Shown: positions 10,230 to 21,952, counted from the stretch's first letter. The stretch: DNA of 64,000 bases from Stenotrophomonas maltophilia (GCF_002799245.1 NZ_NEQV01000002.1:124001-188000), one strand, 5' to 3'. Numbers and translations are program-made. The notes: generated from the letters alone by a model not told the origin.

Positions 10230-12020
10230 ATGGCCACGATTGAAGTCAAGGTTCCCGACATCGGCGATTACAGCGATGTGCCGGTGATCGAAGTGTTGGT
10301 CGCCGTCGGCGACACGGTGAAGAAGGATCAGGGTCTGGTGACCCTGGAATCGGACAAGGCCACCCTGGAAGTGCCGTCCTCGGCCGCCGGCGTGGTCAAG
10401 GAAATCAAGGTCAAGCTGGGCGACACCCTGTCCGAGGGCGCCGTGGTCGTGGTGCTGGACGCTGAAGGCAGCGCCGAAGCCCCGGCCAAGGCCGCCGCTG
10501 CTCCGGCCAGCAAGCCGCCGGTGACCCCGTCGCACCGCGCCCCGGCCGAACCGGCTGCGCCGAAGCCGGCGCTGTCCAGCGGCAAGCCGGCCGACATCGA
10601 ATGCGAAATGGTCGTGCTGGGCTCCGGCCCGGGCGGCTACACCGCCGCCTTCCGCGCCGCCGACGTCGGCCTGGACACGGTGCTGGTCGAGCGTTACGCC
10701 AGCCTTGGCGGCGTCTGCCTCAATGTCGGTTGCATTCCGTCCAAGGCGCTGCTGCATGCCGCTGCGGTGATCGACGAAGTCGCCCACGCCGGCGATTTCG
10801 GCGTCGAGTTCGGCAAGCCGACCATCACCCTGGACAAGCTGCGCGAGTACAAGGAAAAGGTCGTCAACCAGCTGACCAAGGGCCTGGCTGGCATGGCCAA
10901 GCAGCGCAAGGTCCGCAACGTGCAGGGTGTTGGCAGGTTCGTATCCGCCAACGAGCTGGAAATCACCGCTGCCGACGGCAGCACCCAGCTGCTGCGCTTC
11001 CAGAAGTGCATCATCGCTGCCGGTTCGCAGGCGGTGAAGCTGCCGAACTTCCCGTGGGACGACAAGCGCGTGATGGATTCCACCGACGCGCTGGAGCTGG
11101 CCGAAGTGCCGGGCTCGCTGCTGGTCGTCGGCGGCGGCATCATCGGCCTGGAGATGGCCACCGTGTACAGCGCGCTGGGCAGCAAGGTCACCGTGGTGGA
11201 GTTCATGGACCAGCTGATGCCGGGCGCCGACAAGGACCTGGTCAAGCCGCTGGCCGACCGGCTGAAGAAGCAGGGCATCGAAGTGCACCTGAAGACCAAG
11301 GCTTCCGGCGTCACTGCCGACGCCAAGGGCATCACCGTGACCTTTGAAGCCGCCGAAGAGGGCCAGACGCCGGCCCTGGCGCAGGGCACCTTCGACCGCG
11401 TGCTGGTGGCTGTGGGCCGTTCGCCGAACGGCAAGAAGATCGATGCCGAGAAGGCTGGCGTGCAGGTCACCGATCGCGGCTTCATTCCGGTTGATCGCCA
11501 GATGCGCACCAACGTGCCGCACATCTTTGCCATCGGCGATATCGTCGGCAACCCGATGCTGGCCCACAAGGCCACGCACGAGGGCAAGCTGGCCGCTGAA
11601 GTGGCTGCCGGGCACAAGAAGGAATGGGTGGCCCGCGTGATTCCGTCGGTGGCCTACACCAACCCGGAAATCGCCTGGGTTGGCGTGACCGAAACCGAGG
11701 CCAAGGCCAAGGGCCTGAAGGTGGGCGTGGCCAAGTTCCCGTGGGCTGCCAGCGGCCGCGCGATCGGCATCGGTCGCACCGAGGGCTTCACCAAGCTGAT
11801 CTTCGACGAGGAAACCCACCGCATCATCGGTGGTGCGATCGTCGGTGTGCATGCCGGTGACCTGCTGGCCGAGATCGGCCTGGCGATCGAAATGGGGGCG
11901 GAAGCCGAGGACATCGGCCACACCATCCATGCCCACCCGACGCTGAGCGAATCGGTGGCGATGGCCTCGGAAATCTACGACGGCACGATCACCGATCTGT
12001 ACATGCCGAAGAAGAAGTAA
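10230..12020 (+). CDS. lpdA: Dihydrolipoamide dehydrogenase (E3) with N-terminal lipoyl domain
   Basis: 596 residues, longer than the usual ~475 because a lipoyl domain (residues 1-80, lipoyl Lys43) is fused to the N-terminus through an Ala/Pro linker. The FAD motif (VVLGSGPGGYTAAFRAAD), the redox disulfide C163-N4-C168 (GVCLNVGCIPSKALL), the NAD-binding motif (LLVVGGGIIGLEMATVYSALG) and the C-terminal catalytic HAHPT (His567/His569) are present. It reoxidises dihydrolipoyl groups with NAD. The ATG at 10230 begins the lipoyl domain. It probably shares a transcript with aceF and ends at an intrinsic terminator. Confidence 0.96.
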   Translation: MATIEVKVPDIGDYSDVPVIEVLVAVGDTVKKDQGLVTLESDKATLEVPSSAAGVVKEIKVKLGDTLSEGAVVVVLDAEGSAEAPAKAAAAPASKPPVTPSHRAPAEPAAPKPALSSGKPADIECEMVVLGSGPGGYTAAFRAADVGLDTVLVERYASLGGVCLNVGCIPSKALLHAAAVIDEVAHAGDFGVEFGKPTITLDKLREYKEKVVNQLTKGLAGMAKQRKVRNVQGVGRFVSANELEITAADGSTQLLRFQKCIIAAGSQAVKLPNFPWDDKRVMDSTDALELAEVPGSLLVVGGGIIGLEMATVYSALGSKVTVVEFMDQLMPGADKDLVKPLADRLKKQGIEVHLKTKASGVTADAKGITVTFEAAEEGQTPALAQGTFDRVLVAVGRSPNGKKIDAEKAGVQVTDRGFIPVDRQMRTNVPHIFAIGDIVGNPMLAHKATHEGKLAAEVAAGHKKEWVARVIPSVAYTNPEIAWVGVTETEAKAKGLKVGVAKFPWAASGRAIGIGRTEGFTKLIFDEETHRIIGGAIVGVHAGDLLAEIGLAIEMGAEAEDIGHTIHAHPTLSESVAMASEIYDGTITDLYMPKKK

Positions 12021-12047
12021 GGCGCCCGCGCCGTTCCGAACGAAAAG

Positions 12048-12073
12048 CCCCGGCATCTGCCGGGGTTTTTTGT
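12048..12073 (+). terminator. Intrinsic terminator of aceF-lpdA
   Basis: The hairpin CCCCGGCATCTGCCGGGG is followed by TTTTTT, 28 bp behind the lpdA stop codon. Confidence 0.9.
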
Positions 12074-12116
12074 TTCTTCGTTAGGCGTTACCGCGAGCGG
12101 TGGGGCCGGTGCGCGG

Positions 12117-12790
12117 GTGGCAGGCGTCTGGACAAATGTCCCCCGTCGTCCGCCTGCGGCGGTCGCCTCCTCCTTTACTTTGTCCAAACGCCTGCCACCT
12201 GCGCAGCGGCTCGGCTTGCGGAAGGTGGAACAGCCATCGCAAAGGCCGCCTGGATGCCGGACACGCGGAGGGAGAGGGGGCTGTGTGCGAAGTAAAGGAG
12301 GAGGTGACGGCCACGGGCCGGCGCCGGGGGACATTCGCACGCAGCCTCCTCTCCCTCCAGCGCTCGACCCAGCCTGCGTCTGCGGTTGCGGTCATCGCGA
12401 GAGTCCGGGCCACTGCGCGGGTGGCAGGCGTCTGGACAAATGTCCCCCGTCGTCCGCCTGCGGCGGTCGCCTCCTCCTTTACTTTGTCCAAACGCCTGCC
12501 ATCCGCGCACCGGCTCGGCTTGCGGACGGAGAAGCCACGGCCGGTTGTTCTGCCACGGCCGCCTGGATGCTTGACACGCGGAGGGAGAGGGGGCTGTGTG
12601 CGAAGTAAAGGAGGAGGTGACGGCCGCAGGCCGGCGCCGGGGGACATTCGCACGCAGCCTCCTCTCCCTCCAGCGCTCGACCCAGCCTGCGTCTGCGGTT
12701 GCGGTCATCGCGAGCTTGCGGGCCACCCGCGTACCGGCTCGGCTTGCGGACATTCGCACGCAGCCCCCTCTCCCTCCAGTGCTCGACCAA
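12117..12790. repeat. Gene-free block of tandem ~304-bp units made of large imperfect palindromes
   Basis: The unit starting at 12117 (GTGGCAGGCGTCTGGACAAA) restarts at 12421, a period of 304 bp. Each unit holds two imperfect palindromes of about 85-100 bp: one with arms GTGGCAGGCGTCTGGACAAA and TTTGTCCAAACGCCTGCCA (about 12117-12200 and 12421-12502), and one with arms GAGGGAGAGGGGGCTGTGTG and CGCACGCAGCCTCCTCTCCC (about 12268-12362 and 12571-12672). The palindrome centres share an AAAGTAAAGGAGGAGG motif in opposite orientation. A half-copy closes the block at 12736-12790. No believable coding sequence exists between 12021 and 12888; the open frames here are by-products of the GC-rich repeats. 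Confidence 0.85.
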
Positions 12791-12821
12791 CCCGCTTCCG
12801 CTCTTCATCCCAGCAACCCAC

Positions 12822-12855
12822 AAAAAACGCGGCCCCGATATTCCGGAGGCCGCGC
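12822..12855 (-). terminator. Intrinsic terminator of the outer-membrane barrel gene
   Basis: Read leftward, a GGCGCGGCC...GGCCGCG hairpin is followed by TTTTTT, 34 bp behind the stop codon of the gene starting at 13707. Confidence 0.9.
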
Positions 12856-12888
12856 CAGGAGAGAGAGTGCCGTGGAAGGGGCGGGGGA

Positions 12889-13707
12889 TCAGAACACGAA
12901 GCTGATACCGGCCACCGGGCCCTTGAATTCCTGCTTCAGGCCGATGGTGCCGTCGCTGCCCTTCTTGTCCACGTCCAGCTTGAACCAGTCGTAGCCGGCG
13001 AACACGCCGAAGTTCTTGGTGAAGCGGTAATCAACGATGGCGTTGGCGCGGCTCAGGTCACCCTTGTAGTCATCGAAGCTGCCCCAGCGCGTGTTCAGGT
13101 ACTGGCCCTGCAGCGTGATCATCCAGCGCTCGCCCGGGGTGAAGGTCATGCGCGCACCCACCACCGGCGCAATGCCGTCAGCCTTCTCGTTGAGGAACTG
13201 ACCGTCGTACACGGTGCCCAGGTCGGCGTAGCCCTTGGTGCTGACCTTGGCGTACTCACCACCGATCTGCAGGCCGAGGTCGAAGGTATCGGTATCGACG
13301 ACCGAGTAGTCGTACACCAGGCTGGCCACCTGGTACTTCAGCTCACCCTTCACGAAGCTGCCGGCCGGCACGTTCTCACCGCCAAAGGAAATGCCCTGGT
13401 CCAGGGTCTCGCGGCGGTCCTTGTCGTACTTGAAGTAGTTGAACAGCAGGCGCTGGCGATTGCTGATGCGGAACATGCCGTCGATGCGCGGTTCCCATTC
13501 CTTGCCCCCCAGCTTGAAGTCCTGGTCCAGGGCAATGTCCTGTCCGGCCACGTTGGTCTTGCCGCGGATCGTGTTGTCCGAGTCGATGTTCATCGCACCC
13601 AGGCGGATGGCGAAGCGGTCATCGCCTTCGGCGGCGTGGGCGGCAGTGGCGAACGAAGCACCGGCGGCGAGCAGGGAAAGGGCGAGCAGGGTGGGTACGG
13701 AGCGCAT
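12889..13707 (-). CDS. Outer-membrane beta-barrel protein of unknown function
   Basis: 272 residues. A signal peptide (about 1-29, ending ATAAHAA) is followed by many amphipathic strands and a C-terminal aromatic (GPVAGISFVF), the signature of a BAM-assembled barrel of roughly ten to twelve strands. Segments such as RISNRQRLLFNYFKYDKDRR and NFGVFAGYDWFKLDVDKKG suggest a monomeric porin-like or adhesin-type barrel; I cannot place it in a named family. The ATG at 13707 is chosen from the signal peptide; an upstream ATG at about 13731 lacks one. It ends with a strong intrinsic terminator. Confidence 0.75.
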   Translation of the reverse strand: MRSVPTLLALSLLAAGASFATAAHAAEGDDRFAIRLGAMNIDSDNTIRGKTNVAGQDIALDQDFKLGGKEWEPRIDGMFRISNRQRLLFNYFKYDKDRRETLDQGISFGGENVPAGSFVKGELKYQVASLVYDYSVVDTDTFDLGLQIGGEYAKVSTKGYADLGTVYDGQFLNEKADGIAPVVGARMTFTPGERWMITLQGQYLNTRWGSFDDYKGDLSRANAIVDYRFTKNFGVFAGYDWFKLDVDKKGSDGTIGLKQEFKGPVAGISFVF

Positions 13708-13824
13708 CGAAGAGTCCTTGCAGTGGTTCATCAGAATGAAAACCACTGTGCCGGACAGGCCCGTCCACCATCCGTGAACGTATGGTCCATGGCATGTGTA
13801 CGGTTCAGTGCTGTCGCGGCGATG

Positions 13825-13861
13825 CAAAAAGATGGCCCCGGAGCCGGGCTTCGGGGCCATC
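13825..13861 (-). terminator. Orphan intrinsic terminator, read leftward
   Basis: GATGGCCCCGAAGC...CGGGGCCATC forms a strong stem that, read leftward, is followed by TTTTT. No protein gene ends here: the next gene to the right (atpI) runs the other way. It marks the 3' end of a possible small RNA. Confidence 0.75.
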
Positions 13862-13985
13862 GTCGGACCTGCGGGGCGGAGCGTCGACGAGGTTGCTGCA
13901 GGCAGGTCGAAAGGTCGGACCGGCGCATTCGGCGAAAGTTCCGCGCCTGCGACCAAAGTTCAATACTGCAGCGCAGCATCATGCG
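13825..13985 (-). ncRNA. Candidate small RNA between the barrel gene and the atp promoter
   Basis: A leftward transcript of about 160 nt is suggested by the orphan terminator at 13825-13861 and a weak -10-like GACAAT (13997-13992, minus strand) about 130 nt before it. The interval has no believable coding sequence and contains complementary segments (GGTCCGACC, AGGTCCGACG). An 11-bp palindrome GTAACCGTTAC at 14019-14029 could be an operator. The 5' end is a guess; only the 3' terminator is well supported. Confidence 0.35.
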
Positions 13986-14065
13986 GACGTCATTGTCCCC
14001 TGGGTGGCACGCAAAAATGTAACCGTTACCGCAACTTGCGGCTTCCCGGGATGAACAGGCAGCGG

Positions 14066-14095
14066 TTGTCTCGCAAATTGTCCCATTGCTATAAT
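14066..14095 (+). promoter_or_regulatory. Sigma-70 promoter of the atp operon
   Basis: TTGTCT (14066-14071), an 18-bp spacer and a perfect TATAAT (14090-14095) lie 70 bp before atpI. Transcription would begin near 14102. Confidence 0.75.
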
Positions 14096-14165
14096 TTGGC
14101 GGCTCGATGAGGCCCCCCTGCTGTAGCCGCCTCAGCCCTCCACTTGCAACCACGCGGGACGTCCT

Positions 14166-14531
14166 GTGCTGAACTCCGTTGATGCGGGTCGGCGACTGAT
14201 GCTGCGCGCCGCGGTCTACCCGCTGGCCGCAGTCGCTGTCCTGGCCCTGGCCTTCCTGCTGGTGGGTCCGAAATATGCCCTCGGCGCGCTGGCGTCCGGT
14301 GTGGCCATTTCGGCCGGTGGCTGGGTTGCGGCACGGATGGCACTGGGCGGTGGTGCGGTGGCGGCAGGATCGGCGATGGCTCGCCTGATCATTGCGATCG
14401 TAGCCAAGTGGGTCGTGGTTTTCGGTGTCCTGCTGGTGGGGTTCCTGGTCTTCAAGCTGCCTGCATTGGCGCTGTTGGCCGGTATCGCCGTCGGCTTGAT
14501 GTTCCAGGTCCTGGCCATGGCCAGGCGTTGA
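14166..14531 (+). CDS. atpI: ATP synthase subunit I
   Basis: 121 residues, read from a GTG at 14166. It is a small hydrophobic protein with about four membrane helices (AAVYPLAAVAVLALAFLLVG; YALGALASGVAISAGGWVAA; LIIAIVAKWVVVFGVLLVGF; ALALLAGIAVGLMFQVLAM). AtpI is not part of the finished enzyme but assists assembly of the c-ring in the membrane. It is the first gene of the atp operon, 31 bp before atpB. Sequence conservation in this family is low, so position is the main support. Confidence 0.85.
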   Translation: MLNSVDAGRRLMLRAAVYPLAAVAVLALAFLLVGPKYALGALASGVAISAGGWVAARMALGGGAVAAGSAMARLIIAIVAKWVVVFGVLLVGFLVFKLPALALLAGIAVGLMFQVLAMARR

Positions 14532-14562
14532 CAGAATTCAATTAACTGAAGGTTCCGGACAC

Positions 14563-15363
14563 ATGGCGGGCGAGGCTCTAACCCCTACCAGCTACATCCA
14601 GCATCACCTGCACAACCTGACCGCGCCGGTCGGCAAGGGTGAGGGTATGTTCTGGCATATCCACGTCGATACCTTCCTCACCGCCGTCCTGATGGGCCTG
14701 GTGATCGTTGTCGCGTTCTGGCTGGGGACCCGCAAGGCCACTGCCGGCGTGCCGGGCAAGTGGCAGGCCTTCGTCGAAATCTGCCTGGAGTTCGTCGACC
14801 GCCAGGCCAAGGACACCTACCACGGCAAGAGCAAGCTGGTCACGCCGATCGCCATCACGATCTTCTTCTGGATCCTGATGATGAACCTGATCAAGATGAT
14901 CCCGGCCGACTTCATCGCCAAGCCGCTGGAATGGGCAGGCATCCACTACTGGAAGCCGGTGCCGACCGCTGACGTCAACGCCACCCTCGGCATGGCCATC
15001 AGCGTGTTCTTCCTGATGCTGTTCTTCGCGCTGAAGTCCAAGGGCCTGGTGGGCTTCGTCAAGGAATTCCTGACGGCACCGTTCGGCAAGTGGATGATGC
15101 CGTTCAACCTGATCCTCAACATCGTCGAGTGGCTGAGCAAGCCGATCTCGCTGGCGATGCGACTGTTCGGCAACATGTTCGGCGGCGAAATCGTGTTCCT
15201 GCTGATCTGGGTGCTGGGTGGTGCCGGTTTCTTCGGTGCCATCGCAGGTGGTGTGTTCGGCCTTGGCTGGATGCTGTTCCACCTGCTGGTGATCCCGCTG
15301 CAGGCCTTCATCTTCATGATGCTGTCGATCGTGTACCTGAGCCTGTCGGAAGACGCTCACTGA
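14563..15363 (+). CDS. atpB: ATP synthase Fo subunit a
   Basis: 266 residues with five to six membrane helices. Subunit a forms the proton half-channels of Fo. The essential arginine is seen at residue 200 in ISLAMRLFGNMFGGEIV, and helix segments ending SIVYLSLSEDAH close the protein. Start ATG at 14563, second gene of the operon. Confidence 0.97.
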   Translation: MAGEALTPTSYIQHHLHNLTAPVGKGEGMFWHIHVDTFLTAVLMGLVIVVAFWLGTRKATAGVPGKWQAFVEICLEFVDRQAKDTYHGKSKLVTPIAITIFFWILMMNLIKMIPADFIAKPLEWAGIHYWKPVPTADVNATLGMAISVFFLMLFFALKSKGLVGFVKEFLTAPFGKWMMPFNLILNIVEWLSKPISLAMRLFGNMFGGEIVFLLIWVLGGAGFFGAIAGGVFGLGWMLFHLLVIPLQAFIFMMLSIVYLSLSEDAH

Positions 15364-15412
15364 GTTTCAAGCTTCAACGCGTTTCAACCTTCATCCGTTT
15401 CATCACCCTTAG

Positions 15413-15742
<330 letters not shown>

Positions 15743-15848
15743 TACAGCGGTTTGAGACGACCGGGTGCTGATGCACCCGGTTTCGGATGAAGGCCGGATG
15801 CGCCGCTACGGCGGCGCCTCCACCCCGAAACCAGCGATCGAGCTAACC

Positions 15849-16319
15849 ATGAATATCAATTTCACCCTTCTCGCGCAGGCGCTCGCCTTCGCTGGTCTGA
15901 TCTGGATCATCGCGACCAAGATCTGGCCGCCGTTGATGAACGCGATCGAAGAGCGCCAGCAGAAGATTGCTGAAGGCCTCGCTGCTGCCGACCGCAGCCA
16001 GAAAGATCTGGCCCAGGCGCAGGAGAAGGTCAACGAAGCGCTGAAGGAAGCCCGCACCAAGGCCAACGAGATCATCGACCAGGCCCACGCGCGTGCCAAC
16101 CAGATCGTTGATGCTGCCCGTAACGAAGCGATCACCGAAGCCACCCGTCAGAAGGAACTGGCCCAGGCTGAAATCGACGCCGCCGCCAACCGTGCCCGTG
16201 AAGATCTGCGCAAGCAGGTGTCCGCGCTGGCCGTGACCGGTGCCGAAAAGCTGCTCAAGCGCGAAATCGACGTCAACGCCCACAAGGCGCTGCTCGACGA
16301 GCTGGCCTCGGAGATCTAA
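15849..16319 (+). CDS. atpF: ATP synthase Fo subunit b
   Basis: 156 residues, the same length as in E. coli. One N-terminal membrane helix ([20 protein letters not shown]) is followed by a long charged, Ala-rich helix that dimerises as the peripheral stalk. The ATG at 15849 is chosen because MNINFT is the conserved start; earlier in-frame ATGs lie in the atpE-atpF spacer. atpH follows after 2 bp. Confidence 0.97.
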   Translation: MNINFTLLAQALAFAGLIWIIATKIWPPLMNAIEERQQKIAEGLAAADRSQKDLAQAQEKVNEALKEARTKANEIIDQAHARANQIVDAARNEAITEATRQKELAQAEIDAAANRAREDLRKQVSALAVTGAEKLLKREIDVNAHKALLDELASEI

Positions 16320-16321
16320 GG

Positions 16322-16849
16322 ATGAGCCAGGCCCTCACGCTTGCCCGCCCGTACGCCCGCGCCGCGTTCGCGACCGCGCGCGACGAAGGCGCGTTCGCGC
16401 CGTGGTCGGACGCCCTGGCGTTCTCTGCCCACGTCGCCGCCGACCCGCGCGTGGCGGCCCTGCTCGCCAACCCGGAGCTGGGTCGTGACGACGCCGTCGC
16501 CCTGCTGGCGCCGGTGTCCCACGGCGAGACCTACTCGCGCTTCCTGGCCATCCTGGCCGAATCGCATCGTCTGCCGCTGCTGCCGGAAATCTCCGGCATG
16601 TTCGACGCCCTGCGCGCCGAAGCCGAGCACGTGGTCAAGGCCACGGTGACCTCGGCCGCCGAACTGTCGGCCGGTGAACTGGACGCGATCAAGGCCGCGC
16701 TGCGCAAGCGCTTCAACCGCGAGGTCGAAGTGACCACCGCGGTGGATGCCTCGCTGATCGGCGGCGCCGTGATCGACGCCGGCGACGTGGTCATCGATGG
16801 TTCGCTGAAGGGCAAGCTGGCCCGTCTGCAGACCGCGCTCGCTAACTGA
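16322..16849 (+). CDS. atpH: ATP synthase F1 subunit delta
   Basis: 175 residues. Delta links the b stalk to the top of F1. Family features are the N-terminal LARPYARAAFATARDEGAF and the C-terminal AAELSAGELDAIKAALRKRFNREVEV, ending with VIDAGDVVIDGSLKGKLARLQ. It starts 2 bp after atpF, so translation is probably coupled. Confidence 0.96.
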   Translation: MSQALTLARPYARAAFATARDEGAFAPWSDALAFSAHVAADPRVAALLANPELGRDDAVALLAPVSHGETYSRFLAILAESHRLPLLPEISGMFDALRAEAEHVVKATVTSAAELSAGELDAIKAALRKRFNREVEVTTAVDASLIGGAVIDAGDVVIDGSLKGKLARLQTALAN

Positions 16850-16893
16850 ATTCATTTAACGTCCGGCCCCGCTGCCGGCACTAGGACTTGACG

Positions 16894-18441
16894 ATGGCAA
16901 CCACGCTCAACCCCTCCGAAATCAGCGAACTGATCAAGAACCGCATCGAGAAGGTCAAGCTGGCCGCGGAATCGCGCAACGAAGGCACCGTGACCAGCGT
17001 GTCCGACGGCATCGTGCGCATCTTCGGTCTGGCCGACGTGATGCAGGGCGAAATGATCGAACTGCCGAACAACACCTTCGCACTGGCCCTGAACCTGGAG
17101 CGCGACTCGGTCGGCGCCGTGGTCCTGGGTGACTACGAGAACCTGCGCGAAGGCGACGTCGCCAAGACCACGGGCCGCATCCTGGAAGTGCCGGTCGGTC
17201 CGGAACTGCTGGGCCGCGTTGTCAACGCGCTTGGCGAGCCGATCGACGGCAAGGGCCCGCTGGGTACCGACCTGACCGCTCCGGTGGAGCGCGTTGCTCC
17301 GGGCGTGATCTGGCGCAAGTCGGTCGACCAGCCGGTGCAGACCGGTTACAAGTCGGTCGACTCGATGATCCCGATCGGCCGTGGCCAGCGCGAGCTGATC
17401 ATCGGTGACCGCCAGACCGGCAAGACCGCCATGGCGATCGATGCGGTGATCAACCAGAAGGGCACCGGCATCAAGTGCGTGTACGTTGCGATCGGCCAGA
17501 AGGCTTCGACCATCGCCAACATCGTGCGCAAGCTGGAAGAGAACGGCGCGCTGGCCCACACCATCGTGGTGGCCGCGACCGCTTCCGAATCGGCTGCCAT
17601 GCAGTACATCAGCGCCTACTCGGGCTGCACCATGGGTGAGTACTTCATGGACCGCGGCGAAGACGCGCTGATCGTGTACGACGATCTGTCCAAGCAGGCC
17701 GTCGCCTACCGCCAGATCTCGCTGCTGCTGAAGCGTCCGCCGGGCCGCGAAGCCTACCCGGGTGACGTGTTCTACCTGCACTCGCGCCTGCTGGAACGCG
17801 CTGCCCGCGTGTCCGAGGAATACGTCGAGAAGTTCACCGAAGGCAAGGTCACCGGCAAGACCGGTTCGCTGACCGCGCTGCCGATCATCGAAACCCAGGC
17901 CGGCGACGTCTCCGCCTTCGTTCCGACCAACGTGATCTCGATCACCGACGGCCAGATCTTCCTGGAAACCGACCTGTTCAACGCCGGCATCCGCCCGGCC
18001 GTGAACGCCGGTATCTCGGTGTCGCGCGTCGGTGGCTCGGCCCAGACCAAGATCATCAAGAAGCTGTCGGGCGGCATCCGTATCTCGCTGGCCCAGTACC
18101 GCGAGCTGGCTGCGTTCGCGCAGTTCGCCTCGGACCTGGACGAAGCGACCCGCAAGCAGCTGGAGCGCGGCCAGCGCGTCACCGAGCTGATGAAGCAGAA
18201 GCAGTACGCGCCGATGTCGATCGCCAACCAGGCGCTGTCGATCTACGCCGTCAACGAGGGTTACCTCGACGACGTGCCGGTCAACAAGCTGCTGGCGTTC
18301 GAAGAAGGCCTGCACGCCCACTTCGCCAACACCCAGGGCGAGCTGATCAGCAAGGTCAACGCCACCGGCGGTTGGGACAACGACATCGAAGGTGCCTTCA
18401 AGAAGGGCATCGCCGAGTTCAAGACCACCGGCAGCTGGTAA
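16894..18441 (+). CDS. atpA: ATP synthase F1 subunit alpha
   Basis: 515 residues. Alpha carries the non-catalytic nucleotide site of the F1 hexamer. The Walker A motif GDRQTGKTA (near residue 170), [17 protein letters not shown] and [18 protein letters not shown] are standard. The ATG at 16894 is preferred over a TTG two codons earlier. Confidence 0.98.
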   Translation: MATTLNPSEISELIKNRIEKVKLAAESRNEGTVTSVSDGIVRIFGLADVMQGEMIELPNNTFALALNLERDSVGAVVLGDYENLREGDVAKTTGRILEVPVGPELLGRVVNALGEPIDGKGPLGTDLTAPVERVAPGVIWRKSVDQPVQTGYKSVDSMIPIGRGQRELIIGDRQTGKTAMAIDAVINQKGTGIKCVYVAIGQKASTIANIVRKLEENGALAHTIVVAATASESAAMQYISAYSGCTMGEYFMDRGEDALIVYDDLSKQAVAYRQISLLLKRPPGREAYPGDVFYLHSRLLERAARVSEEYVEKFTEGKVTGKTGSLTALPIIETQAGDVSAFVPTNVISITDGQIFLETDLFNAGIRPAVNAGISVSRVGGSAQTKIIKKLSGGIRISLAQYRELAAFAQFASDLDEATRKQLERGQRVTELMKQKQYAPMSIANQALSIYAVNEGYLDDVPVNKLLAFEEGLHAHFANTQGELISKVNATGGWDNDIEGAFKKGIAEFKTTGSW

Positions 18442-18451
18442 TCGCGGTCCT

Positions 18452-18477
18452 GTAGAGCGGAGCCGCTGGCTCCGCTG
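18452..18477 (+). repeat. SMAG-type element inside the atp operon
   Basis: GTAGAGCGGAGCCGCTGGCTCCGCT has the GTAG head and hairpin form of a SMAG element. It lies in the 97-bp gap between atpA and atpG, inside a transcribed operon and not at its end. Confidence 0.7.
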
Positions 18478-18538
18478 GACCAGATGACAAACGGTTGAAC
18501 AACGCGGGGCATCAGCCCCGCGCCACGGGAAACAAGAG

Positions 18539-20847
<2,309 letters not shown>

Positions 20848-20960
20848 TCCGGGACGGGCGGGAGCGATCCTGCCCGACCTGACGCCGGCGCCGGGCAACC
20901 GCCCGCGCCGGTGGACCCCCACGGTGGCATTGCGCCGCCGCGAACAGCGAAGAGATTTGC

Positions 20961-21383
20961 ATGAGCACGATCCGTTGCGACATCGTCAGCGCCGAGCAGG
21001 AAATCTTCCGTGGCGAAGCGACCCTGGTCGTGGCCACCGGTGAGCTGGGCGAACTGGGCATCGCGCCCAAGCACGCGCCGCTGATCACCCGCCTGAAGCC
21101 GGGCAAGGTGGTGGTGACCACGCCGAACGGCGAGCAGCTGGATTTCGCCATTTCCGGCGGCATCCTGGAAGTGCAGCCGCAGGTGGTGACCGTGCTGGCC
21201 GACACCGCGATCCGCGCGCAGGACATCGACGAAGCCTCGGTCCGCAAGGCCAAGGAAGAAGCCGAGCGCATCCTGGCCAACCGCGGCGAAGCGATGGAAG
21301 TGGCCGAAGCCCAGCAGAAGCTGGCTGAAGCCGTCGTCCAGCTGCAGGCGCTGGAGCGCCTGCGCAAGAATCTCAAGCACTGA
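20961..21383 (+). CDS. atpC: ATP synthase F1 subunit epsilon
   Basis: 140 residues. Epsilon binds gamma and regulates ATP hydrolysis. The N-terminal beta-sandwich ([31 protein letters not shown]) and the C-terminal two-helix arm ([18 protein letters not shown]...) are typical. It is the last gene of the operon and an intrinsic terminator follows. Confidence 0.97.
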   Translation: MSTIRCDIVSAEQEIFRGEATLVVATGELGELGIAPKHAPLITRLKPGKVVVTTPNGEQLDFAISGGILEVQPQVVTVLADTAIRAQDIDEASVRKAKEEAERILANRGEAMEVAEAQQKLAEAVVQLQALERLRKNLKH

Positions 21384-21404
21384 GGTTCGCGCTGCACCCA
21401 CGAG

Positions 21405-21435
21405 AACGCCGGCCCTGTGCCGGCGTTTTTGTTTG
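21405..21435 (+). terminator. Intrinsic terminator of the atp operon
   Basis: AACGCCGGC...GCCGGCG forms a hairpin followed by TTTTTGTTT, about 22 bp behind atpC. Confidence 0.9.
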
Positions 21436-21482
21436 TGCGGCGGGGTAGAGCCGACTCTACCGATCCCGATCCCGCCGTCGTA

Positions 21483-21869
21483 TCAGCGGTACACCACGTG
21501 CCGCAGCAGCAGGAAGGAAATCACGGCCAGTCCACCTTCCACCAGCGGCTTGGCCAGCCAGGCGTACTGCAGGCCCAATGCATGATCGGCGGCTGAGACC
21601 AGCAGCGTGCTGGCACTGGTGAGCAGCAGCCACAGTGGCAGGAAGCGTGCAAAGCGTCGCCAGCCCAGCCGTTGCCCGCCGTCGGCAGTGGCGAAGGTGA
21701 TCCGCCCGTTCAACCAGAATCCCAGCAGCATGCCGGCCAGGCGCCCGGCCAGGTTGCCCGGCACCACGGGCAGGCCAGCAGCCGTGACCAGCACGAACAC
21801 CGCCCAGTCGAGCAGCAGTTGCAGCACGCCGATGATGAGGTAGGCGCTTCCCTGGCGGAGCAGGCTCAT
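21483..21869 (-). CDS. GtrA-like membrane protein
   Basis: 128 residues with four predicted membrane helices in the GtrA arrangement (YLIIGVLQLLLDWAVFVLV; AGRLAGMLLGFWLNGRITF; FLPLWLLLTSASTLLVSA; LAKPLVEGGLAVISFLLLR). The signature GFWLNGRITF after helix 2 is typical. Such proteins help move lipid-linked sugars across the inner membrane for cell-surface glycans. It lies convergent to atpC and divergent from glmU, with no glycosyltransferase next to it, so the substrate is unknown. Confidence 0.8.
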   Translation of the reverse strand: MSLLRQGSAYLIIGVLQLLLDWAVFVLVTAAGLPVVPGNLAGRLAGMLLGFWLNGRITFATADGGQRLGWRRFARFLPLWLLLTSASTLLVSAADHALGLQYAWLAKPLVEGGLAVISFLLLRHVVYR

Positions 21870-21952
21870 GGTCGGAGTGAGGGCGGGCAGGTCCCCATGT
21901 TAACGGCCCACGCTCTAGAATCACCGGCAACGAACCACGGATTGCTGCCCCC

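Noticed and set aside
12100..12888. Several open frames in the palindrome block
   Set aside because: They follow the DNA repeat and not protein features, and no start signal or domain is seen.
13731..14153. A 140-codon minus-strand frame upstream of atpI
   Set aside because: No ribosome-binding site or domain; it covers the atp promoter and the orphan terminator, which fit non-coding functions better.
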